In this document: piece after piece, positions 7,384 to 14,458 of the stretch
Numbering within the stretch: the first letter of the stretch is position 1
Layout: each line of letters starts with the position of its first letter
NCBI RefSeq assembly: GCF_000003855.2
Contig: NW_003101681.1
Span: 3,469,518-3,483,975, forward strand
DNA from: Blastomyces gilchristii SLH14081
Taxonomy: Eukaryota; Ascomycota; Eurotiomycetes; Onygenales; Ajellomycetaceae
Direction of reading: 5' to 3'
Length of the DNA: 14,458 nucleotides
The notes under the pieces: generated by a model
Database searches by the model: none
The model's input: only the letters and a program-made list of their open reading frames with translations
What the model was told of the DNA's origin: nothing
Program-made: the position numbers and the translations under genes

Positions 7384-9350
7384 ATTCTGTGAAGCTTTTC
7401 TATCTTCTCTAGTCTCTCTGTATCTGTTATTCTAGTCCTCTTAATATTATTAGATGTGTGAGAGAATCTGTTCACTGACTTCTTAGTTCTCTTGATATAC
7501 TCTATCTTAAATCAGAACTTACTCAGTTTCTGAGCTCAGTAGATTTACTGCTGTAACAGTTTCTTAATTAAAGTAAACTATTACAAGCTGCTATACTCAG
7601 TTCTAACAGTAATCACTGTTATAAGACTCTTAAAGTAATGATATCAGTGATGAAAGACTTTCACTATCATAAGAAGCTTCTGATTATAAATGTTATAGTT
7701 AATCTCTGTGAGTTGTATCTTCTGTAAGAAAAAGATTACTAAAACTCAGTTCTTATTTCACTATAGTTATAAGATTATTTCTGAAATTATAAAGAAGCAG
7801 ATATCTATCTTTAATCTGATTAAGAGTAAGAGATCAAAGTGAAATAGTATTATATATTTATAAATATCTGTTTTAATTCTGTAAAGATCTTATAAGCTTC
7901 TGAGATAAAAAAGTTCTCACAACTCTCTCTTTTCAATAATCTTTTCATTCTTTATTTATATGATAACTTCTTCTTATTTTCACTCTTAAGCCTGTTTATA
8001 AGAATTAAGAAGATTCTTATGAATATAAAGATAAGATATCTATAGAAATTCACAAAGCTCAGAAAGATCTGAATCTTATAAATACTAGTTAATTTCAGTT
8101 ATAATAGAATAGACTCAATCTGTGAAGATTTCATCTGTATATCATTTACAGTGATTATATATTCTAGGAAATTAATCTGATAGAAACTGAAGTTGTACTT
8201 TATAAGTTTAATATACAGTTCTGTCTCATTTAAGATCTTTAATACAGTTTATATATACTCAGTGTATTCTTTCTTCTTCACAGAGTATATCATCATATTA
8301 TTCAGATTTATTATTATAAAGATATCTAGATATATATGAAGTGTTTTATTAATGAAAGACTGCAATATCACAGAGATATTAGTCAAATTAAAAGATACTA
8401 GTAGATATTTAAATAATCTCAGCATAGTTTTGAAGCCAGTCTTTCATTTATTCTCAGATTATATTCACAGCTATGTATATATATTGATTATATTCAGTTA
8501 TATAAATATAATAGCTTTTGTAAGACAGTTAATCACATTCTCACTCAGAGATAGAAAGTAGTAACTCTTTATAGTCTTACAATTCAGATTGTGATAGTTT
8601 ATACACAATCTGAGATCTTTATTCTTTTTCTTTATAAATAATACACAGGCTTCTACAGATATCTGTAAAGATTATATAAAGTTATTCTTTAAATTCTTCT
8701 TTAAATAAGCTGATAAGACTTCTGTCTTATAATGAGAGAGCTTATAGATTAATCTTCAGCAGAGCTTTCACTCTTCAATTAAATTTATTACTAGATTCTT
8801 CTCACAGTGAGATAAAAGCTCAGCTGTCTTAACTGAACTGAATATCTCTGTAAGATCTCAGTATTTCTCTGATATCTGAAGCTCGGTTTTCATAATTACA
8901 AAGTTCTCAGATATTTGTAAACTTATTACATAGATGAGCTTCTCTTCTCTAATTCACTTTATAGTATTAACTGATTCTATCTCTGTAAGTAAGTCTGTCA
9001 ATACTGATCAGAAGTATAAACCTGACTTATAGATAGCTATGTATGAATTATATCTTTAAAGTGATATAAGTATTAAGTATATATCATCTGTGATATTTAT
9101 AATAAACATAGTTTCTGCAAATCTTCTTCAAGTTTTAGATGAATCTTGTAATTCAAAGAAAACTTTTATAAGTCTCTTAACTCTCAGATCTGAGTTCTCA
9201 CATTCTGCTTATTATAAGAGCAGATTCTCAGTTTTTATCACTTATCTTATTGACTCTGTGAGCTTTAAAGATATTAAAGTGATCTGAGATTCTAAGTTTA
9301 TAAATACTTTTCATACTTATAGAGTAGTAGTATTGTAATATAGTCTCTCT
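7384..9350 (-). pseudogene. Chromovirus protease-RT-RNase H region, catalytic site mutated
   Basis: Reverse transcriptase copies element RNA into DNA and RNase H removes the RNA. On the minus strand the fingers show VLFIKKKNKDLRLCINYHNLN (Ty3-type VLFVKKK..LRLC.DYR.LN; about 8585-8650, first residue substituted). Next comes SLSENVINCLTKA, then SENK*KTGFKT, then LLVSFNLTNISVILQSFIN, the MPFGLTNAPATFQ block. The catalytic YLDD box reads NLNN at 8297-8308, both Asp codons changed GAT to AAT. KYNFSFYQINFLEYI and FLSFVNFYRYLI follow (connection). RNase H starts with HFDLLLLIRLKID (about 7801-7842) and ends with FKIEYIKRTKKSVNRFSH (about 7460-7510). Two or three frameshifts occur. The part upstream of 8950, where protease should lie, is too decayed to place its active site. 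Open stretches on the plus strand at 8352-8561 and 9090-9287 are antisense shadows. Confidence 0.87.
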
Positions 9351-9419
9351 CTATAAGCATGTATTTTTATTAAAAGATTAATAGATGCAGATGTTAGCTT
9401 TAACATGCTTAAGAAAACA

Positions 9420-10160
9420 GTGAATAACTCTGTTTATAACTTCTCAAATTTCTATTTTAATTTATCAGAGCAGTTTGTGTGAAGATATTCTAATTTAAAA
9501 CAGATAAAGCAGAGACTCTTTTTCTTAATCTCTTTATTATATACTCTATTTACAGAAGCTTGTGAAGCTGTTTCTCTCTACTTAACAGTCAGATATAAAT
9601 CTCTCTATATTTTATTATTCTTTCTCAGTAAATATATTCTCTGTTATTATAACTCTTACAGAGCTAATCAGTGATCTACTCTTTATAAATCTGTGATTCT
9701 CACAGTAATCTGCAAGCAGTGAATAAGAGTTATCAGATTTTTCAGAGTTAAGAGCTTAGAGTCTTATTAATAAGTTTATTTTCTATATTTTTATTCAGTC
9801 TCTTTATAAATATTATTATTTATATCTTATTTCAAAGCTCTGTTTTCACTGATTTTAATTCATATTATAATTTTATAAAGTATTATAAGTCTTTCTTATG
9901 GAAAAATAGCTTACTTCTGTAAGAGATACTGAAGAATATTCTTTACTGAGATTAATTCATTTATAAGTTCAGAGAGTTTCTCTATCATAGATACAGAGAA
10001 TAACATTCTATAAGTAATTAATAAGTTCTCTAAGACTTCTTTTACAGAGATTATTTATAATTCAGATAACTACTTCTGAGTGTCTATAGTAGAGTTTACA
10101 GAGATTGAAGTATATAAGTTTCTAGTTCTTTCAGTTATAATAGACAGTTACTGACTTACA
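9420..10160 (-). pseudogene. Chromovirus gag remnant with zinc knuckle
   Basis: Gag forms the particle and packages the RNA through a CCHC zinc knuckle. At 9470-9511 on the minus strand the peptide CFICFKLEYLHTNC has the exact CX2CX8C framework of a CX2CX4HX4C knuckle. The His position is Tyr (CAY to TAY, one C-to-T step) and the preceding Gly is Glu (GGA to GAA). Basic residues (KKKS) precede it, as usual. Upstream toward 10160 the capsid portion is too decayed to align by eye, and the start codon cannot be fixed. It lies directly upstream of the pol region on the same strand. Confidence 0.65.
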
Positions 10161-10170
10161 CAGCTTGAAA

Positions 10171-10427
10171 TGTAAGAATAAGTACTTACAGATAATTATT
10201 CAGATGTTTGCAGCTTGATGTGATATATACTGATAGCTACTAGAAGTATTCACAGCAGAAAGATAAATGTAGAGATTAAATATATAATAGTATTTAAGCT
10301 GAGTTATAAATAGTATTCGCGAACTTCAGTCTATATAATTGTGTGTAGTCAAGGGCCAATAACTCTATTGATTACGCGAGAGATAGAGATAGAGATAAAG
10401 AATTTATAAGAAGCGGGATTTGTTACA
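10171..10427 (+). repeat. Candidate LTR or promoter segment of the plus-strand gypsy
   Basis: The segment starts tgtaagaataag and ends gggatttgttaca, so it has TG...CA ends, and lies directly upstream of the plus-strand gypsy remnant. A TATA-like ttataaatag at about 10303 and the CpG-containing words ttcgcgaac, attacgcgagag and agcggg mark it as less decayed than both neighbours. It also holds a short gagata repeat (about 10377-10398). No second copy is in the window and no primer-binding site is recognisable after 10427. It could instead be the start, on the other strand, of the chromovirus leader (tgtaacaaatcccgc). The left border is the weakest part of the call. Confidence 0.35.
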
Positions 10428-10559
10428 CTTATACTATTTTATATTGAATGAAGAGCTTTCAACCTCTTTCTGTTTACAGATATTTATTCATAATCTTACA
10501 CTCAAGTTAAGAGTGAAATAATAATACTTAAGCTCATAATCAGATACATTGAAAGAAGC

Positions 10560-12105
10560 ATACAATATTCTTATTATATGAAAATAAGTGAGTCAGCTGT
10601 AACAGAAAATACAGTAATTAAGTATATCTCAGTAAATAACAGATAATCAGACTTCTATAATACAAGTTATACACTCAGACACAATGAATCTAGATTCGAA
10701 TATCATTGTTAAAGCACTGAATTCTCTGAAATAGAAATTCTCTAAGTGAAAATCTTAATATTGTAAGTATCAAGCTTGCTTTAACTGCAGACATCAAAAT
10801 CATGATGTAAAAGATTAGAAACAGTGAATGCAGTTAAGAGAAGTAAGAGAGTTAAAAAACTAGCAGAATCACTGAGCTCAGAGACACGCACTGATATTCT
10901 ATAAAAAGACTTTAAAGTGAAAGAAATATCTGTATTAGATGACTCTCTGAATTCTGTAAATGTAAAGAGAAAGCAGACTTCTGAATAAAATACAGATGAG
11001 AAAGAAGTAAATAGTCCTTTAAATATCTTAAGATCTGAAATATTAATATATAGAGATCACTTGAATAAGAATTGAAAGATAGCTGTAAAAGTGTTAACTG
11101 ATATAGAAGCTTCCATATAATATATTAATAATTGTGTAATTTAAAGACTGAAAGAGGTTTACTGAGTGAAGAATTCTCAATATATAAGATTATCTAATAA
11201 TTAATATTTAGTATTATCTGCAAGAGTAAGAGTCTCCTTGCACTTCAGAGAATAATCTTGCTATATTTAGACATGAGAGCGGCAGAACATGAAATACAAT
11301 CTTATTCTCAAACTTAATTAATTTCAACACTTTAATTCACAGATTCAGTAATGTACATACTATATAAGATTAACTGATAGAAAGAAAACAGTTTATACAA
11401 TTCTATTAACTGATATGAGAAGAAAATTTCATCTCTCTGATATAGAAGAGATAAATCTGCTTATATATCAATAAGTAAAGAGAATAGTTTACAATATCTT
11501 ATCTGAAAGCATTCTGTATATCATACAGAATCTGAAAGAGAAGGAAATTAAGATAAAGAATATACAGAAGAATAAGTGTATAAAGAAACTTGTGAAGAAG
11601 TATGAAAAGATCTTCTGAACAGATCTTTCATCAGAATTGCTACTGAAATGAGAACTTTTAAATGAGATTAACACAGAAAATGTGAAATCAGTTAATTAAA
11701 ATACATAGTCTCTGTTATAAACATGTCTTGAAGAATAGAAGTATTAGATCACATATCTTCTAAAACATGGTTTTATACAACTCTTATCAAGCACATGAGA
11801 TTTCTCAGTTCTATTTGTGAAAAAGATGAGAGAGGAGTGATGAATGTGTATTAATTATTAAGTACTCAATAAGCTTATGATTAAGAACAGATATGCACTG
11901 TCACAGATTTAACAACAGTTAAATACAGTCAGAAACATCTGATATCTATAAAAGAGTAATCTTCTCTCAGAATACTAATAGATTTATATAGATGAACTAT
12001 CAGCATCATGAACTGCATTTAATATATAATGAGAGAAGCTCAAATTTCTGGCAATATTAGTCAGTCTGATAAATGTATCTACTATCTTTCAAATAATGAT
12101 GAATA
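10560..12105 (+). pseudogene. Second Ty3/gypsy gag-pol remnant, truncated inside RT
   Basis: This is a different family from the minus-strand chromovirus. Frame 1 carries a Gln-rich stretch, then ACFNCRHQNHDVKD at 10774-10815: a CX2CX4H knuckle whose fourth ligand position is a TAG stop. From 10830 to 12105 frame 3 reads about 425 codons without a frameshift, only point stops. It contains the protease site VLTDIEAS (DTGA-type turned to DIEA by C-to-T and G-to-A, 11100-11111) and YNLILKLN*FQ, the usual late protease strand. RT begins at KYEKIF*TDLSSELL (11601 on) and continues through PSS-type, FVKK and VLNKLMIKNRYAL motifs to STIFQIMMN (about 12081-12104), the block just before the catalytic YxDD. 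Everything after is missing. The minus-strand open stretch at 11489-11674 is a shadow. The gag is short, so its 5' part is deleted or unreadable. Confidence 0.8.
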
Positions 12106-13058
12106 TGTGAAAAAGCAAGCAAAATTCTTGGAAAACAGTGTCTGAGTGAGAAGAATGAAGAAGTACTGTTAATTCTTCATACTCAGACTAGACAACTACA
12201 AGAGATAATCAATTTCAAACTTGGAATTTTAAACACAGTTTAAAAATTATTGAAAACTTCTAGTACAATCACTGACTGTTTATCTTCTACTTCTTCTTCT
12301 TTTTCTTTGAATCAGAAGAAAACATATACTCAAGCAGCAGAATCTGCTGTCTTTAAACCTGCTATCTCAAAATCTGCTGAAAATTCTAAGAAAACTGAGA
12401 AGAATATTACTCATACTTCTGTTTATAGAAAAGAAGAGAAAAAATGTGAAAAGAGAAAAACCTTTAAATCTTCAGAAATAGAAGACTTATTCTCAAAGTC
12501 TCAAATCAGAACACCTTGCAGAGAAACAAGCTAAACTCAAATCTTATTTTCAGAATTAGAAATGAAATTAATCAGCAGTTTTTTTCTCAGTTAATAACTG
12601 ATATTGAAGTTTAAAAATCAGTTATAGCTTTAATTGAGTCATCTTTCTTTGAAAATTTTATCATTCTGGCAACACTGGCTGAATTCAGTGCAGAATTCCT
12701 TATTCAGAATGAGAATGTCTGAAAATCAGTAATAAAATCTTTGTTAAATATAATAATTCTATCTCAGAGAGATGAAAAGTCAGACAAATTCTTTCTTCAT
12801 AATATTTCAGTTAAAACTTTTAACTGGGAGAAAGAAATGCTACTTCTCAAAAATGAATTTGAAGAATACAATTCTATTCAACTGAGAAAAGAGCGTGTAT
12901 AACTAAATTCAATTGAGTTCAGATAAAGCAGAAGAAATTTCTCCGTTATAGTGTATATAAAGACACTTGAATAATCAAGAATCTCTGAAGTAAGAGTGAT
13001 AGATTTGAAAATGATAGTTCATAAATACAAAGACTTAAGAATAAATCTCAAAGATTAA
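12106..13058 (+). pseudogene. Tad1-like LINE ORF1 remnant
   Basis: ORF1 proteins of fungal Tad1-clade LINEs bind the element RNA. Frame 1 (12109-12534) gives EKASKILGKQCLSEKNEEVL, a helical stretch QTRQLQEIINFK, a Ser/Thr run, TYTQAAESAVFKP (the YAQAA-type motif common in these proteins) and a Lys/Glu-rich region. It shifts to frame 3 near 12534 and continues IRNEINQQFFSQ, EFSAEFLIQNENV*KS, DKFFLHNISVKTFNWEKEM and RRNFSVIVYIK, ending at TAA 13056-13058. The order matches the ORF1 RNA-binding core (FLLENE..WKS, WFKV.LHGIP, .SVVIAF blocks). The 94-codon open stretch at 12250-12534 is part of it and not a separate gene. The start abuts the truncated gypsy RT with no visible LINE leader. The cysteine knuckles and ORF2 are absent, cut by the SINE that follows. 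Confidence 0.68.
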
Positions 13059-13069
13059 ACACAGTGTTA

Positions 13070-13405
13070 TTTTATTACTTTATTATTCTTTCATTATAAT
13101 AATATACAAGCAGAGCTTATAATGAGTCCTTGCATGATGTTAAATACAGGTCAAGTGTTAATTATACAGAAGGAAATACAGGTGTTAAGACCATGTCAAG
13201 ATAACAAGAACATAGGAAAATACAAAGAAGTGACAATTAGATACATACACTAATAACTTCCCAGCTCAGGAACATAGAGCAATTCATTGAAGTGATTTAT
13301 ACACCTCTGTATTTATTAGAAACCTGAGGTGCTTGAGTTCTGGATTTAATGTATTCTCTACGGTTTCAAACCCACGCGTCTTGGTTTCCCACGCCAAGGC
13401 GCTAA
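13070..13405 (-). mobile_element. tRNA-derived SINE, copy 3, head interrupted
   Basis: Read on the minus strand this matches copies 1 and 2 from the AAT tail (about 13070-13088) through the shared body to the tRNA-like head. The B box is ggtttgaaacc (13362-13372 region) with its CpG lost, but the adjoining ccacgcgtcttgg and cccacgccaaggcgct are well kept. Homology stops at about 13405, where copy 2 would continue with another 40 or so bases of head containing the A box. The ten bases caccggggca at about 14362-14371 equal the reverse complement of the first ten bases of copy 2, so the rest of the head may lie on the far side of the TIR element. No target duplication could be confirmed. Confidence 0.88.
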
Positions 13406-13420
13406 TGTAATCAACCACCT

Positions 13421-13506
13421 AACGCTCGTTTCCACCTAACACTCGCCTTTGTAAATCAATTACAATCAACTTCAAATATTCATATCTCAATGAATATTTA
13501 TTTTTA
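13421..13506 (+). repeat. Left terminal inverted repeat
   Basis: It begins aacgctcgtttccacc and continues through ctcgcctttgtaaat to atatctcaatgaatattt. It pairs with 14245-14328. Confidence 0.85.
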
Positions 13507-14244
13507 ACAATTCTAAAAAACAGAACAATAATTCATAGATATATATTATATTATATTGAATTTCTATGAGAAAATAACATATAATTATCAATTTATTAAG
13601 CTTTTTAAAATACTATTTTAAAATAAAATACACAGTCTATATTTATAAATATATTTATAAATATGAATTATTTTCATATAAAAATTAAAGATCTTATAGA
13701 TTATATATATTTTTAATAAGATAAAAAATTTTATCTTGAAATTCTTATTTATTATTGATTTATTTAAATTTTTATGTAAAATCTTATATTTTAAAATACT
13801 ATTTTTATAATAACTATGTATTATTTATACTTTAGAATTGTAATTTAAATAAATTATTATATTAAATTATTTAAATATATTTGTATTTAATAAATTATTT
13901 TTCAAAATTTAAAATTTCAAGAGTTTTCAATATTTTACTTGTAATTTATAAAAGAAATTATAATAAAAAAAATAAAAAAATTCTTAAAAATTAAAATATA
14001 GAATTTTTATATAAAATAATTTAATATTTATTACATTATAATATATTTGTATAAGAATTATTATTTTCAATAATATATAATACATATTTCTTAATTTATA
14101 ATAAAATATTATATATTTTATTATACTGTATTTTATTTTCTAATTGAATCTATATTTTAAACAATTTTAACTATATTGTAATAATTTTAAATTATATTAT
14201 ACTATAAGTCTTGATATTTATAGATTACAAATTAAAAAATTAAA

Positions 14245-14328
14245 ATAATGAATATTTATTGAGATATTAACATTTAAAGTGGATTGTAATTCATTTACAA
14301 AGGCGAGTGTTAGGTGGAAATGAGTGTT
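14245..14328 (-). repeat. Right terminal inverted repeat
   Basis: Read on the minus strand it begins aacactcatttccacc and carries ctcgcctttgtaaat, matching the left end with few changes in the outer 50 bases. Confidence 0.85.
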
Positions 14329-14458
14329 GCACGATAACCAACCTTTGGAAATTACAACATCACCGGGGCAGTAACCCGGCCCCAATGAAGCTGTTGAATG
14401 TCACAGGTAAGAGCTTGCAGTGTCAAAACCCAGCGTCGATTCCACCAGCTCCGATGCC
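14329..14458. other. GC-richer undecayed sequence at the window edge
   Basis: Composition changes abruptly here: CpG, CC and GG are frequent (caccggggcagtaacccgg, cagcgtcgattcc, ctccgatgcc), unlike the preceding 14 kb. Bases 14364-14380 could form a small hairpin (ccggg...cccgg). A perfect 5' splice-site consensus, caggtaag, lies at 14404-14411, and a B-box-like gtcgattcc near 14435. Neither is enough to call a gene in 130 bases. This is probably the edge of the transposon block or the start of another, younger element. Confidence 0.4.

Larger units (their letters stand above)
4627..10160 (-). mobile_element. Degraded Ty3/gypsy chromovirus with two nested SINEs
   Basis: A minus-strand element can be followed by homology of its conceptual translation. 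It has a gag zinc knuckle (about 9490), a possible protease region, RT (about 8900-8000), RNase H (about 7950-7440), integrase (about 6750-5740) and a chromodomain-like end (about 5110-4950), followed by a polypurine tract and LTR. This order and the C-terminal chromodomain define the chromovirus branch of Ty3/gypsy. Frames are interrupted by point stops and a few frameshifts. Two SINEs (5338-5706, 6983-7370) are later insertions; removing each with one copy of its target duplication rejoins the coding sequence. No matching 5' LTR was found upstream of gag, so that end is truncated or hidden. CpG is practically absent from 5761-6980. Confidence 0.85.
13421..14328. mobile_element. Non-autonomous DNA transposon (MITE-like) with long TIRs
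   Basis: This 908-base element has inverted ends: 13421-13506 matches the reverse complement of 14245-14328. The outer 50 bases are almost identical (tttccacctaacactcgcc, then tttgtaaat) and the inner 35 are diverged (atatctcaat..aatatt). Two outer differences are g/a changes at CpG (aacgctcg against aacactca). The motif ccacctaac[g/a]ctcg is present twice in tandem at the left edge. The interior (13510-14240) is extremely A/T-rich, with no reading frame worth calling, so it must be moved by a transposase encoded elsewhere. No clean target duplication is visible, so the superfamily stays open. Confidence 0.8.

Noticed and set aside
8352..8561. 69-codon plus-strand open frame
   Set aside because: It is antisense to the chromovirus RT core on the minus strand.
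9090..9287. 65-codon plus-strand open frame
   Set aside because: It is antisense to the chromovirus gag-protease region; there is no independent support.
11489..11674. 61-codon minus-strand open frame
   Set aside because: It is antisense to the start of the plus-strand gypsy RT.
13510..14240. Mitochondrial DNA insert, suggested by the extreme A/T content
   Set aside because: No mitochondrial gene or tRNA is visible, and the stretch is framed by inverted repeats.

Overview
The window looks like a transposon graveyard in a eukaryotic, most probably filamentous ascomycete, genome. It contains no bacterial-type genes and no intact protein gene. Almost everything is AT-rich, CpG-poor, repetitive DNA. 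Its reading frames carry scattered stop codons of the kinds C-to-T and G-to-A changes produce (TAA/TAG where Gln is expected, TGA where Trp is expected, Asp to Asn). This resembles repeat-induced point mutation (RIP) or a related cytosine-decay process. The exact species cannot be read from the sequence.

Layout. 1-283: a rearranged copy of a repeat seen again at 4113-4418. 284-1524: a decayed insert with a possible pogo/Fot1-like transposase tail on the minus strand. 1525-1666 and 4627-4768: two direct copies of one LTR, read on the minus strand and beginning TGTCAG. Between them, 2161-3726 (minus) is a 522-codon reading frame with many point stops but no net frameshift, which I do not recognise. 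4627 to about 10160 (minus): a Ty3/gypsy chromovirus with gag zinc knuckle, reverse transcriptase, RNase H, integrase and a C-terminal chromodomain-like stretch, ending in a polypurine tract directly at an LTR. Two tRNA-derived SINEs (5338-5706 and 6983-7370), each with a clear target-site duplication, sit inside it. 10171-10427: a candidate LTR or promoter. About 10560-12105 (plus): a second, different Ty3/gypsy gag-pol remnant that stops inside reverse transcriptase. 12106-13058 (plus): ORF1 of a Tad1-like LINE. About 13070-13405 (minus): a third SINE copy. 13421-14328: an extremely AT-rich, non-coding element with about 85-bp terminal inverted repeats, inserted at the head of that SINE. 14329-14458: undecayed, GC-richer sequence.

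The parts are mostly a history of insertions rather than a working pathway. The chromovirus decayed and received SINEs. The SINEs presumably relied on a LINE for movement, and a LINE ORF1 relic lies nearby. The TIR element landed in or beside the third SINE. Short SINEs are visibly less mutated than the long elements, as expected if the decay process needs a minimum repeat length. All translations were done by eye; coordinates of degraded domains are approximate.
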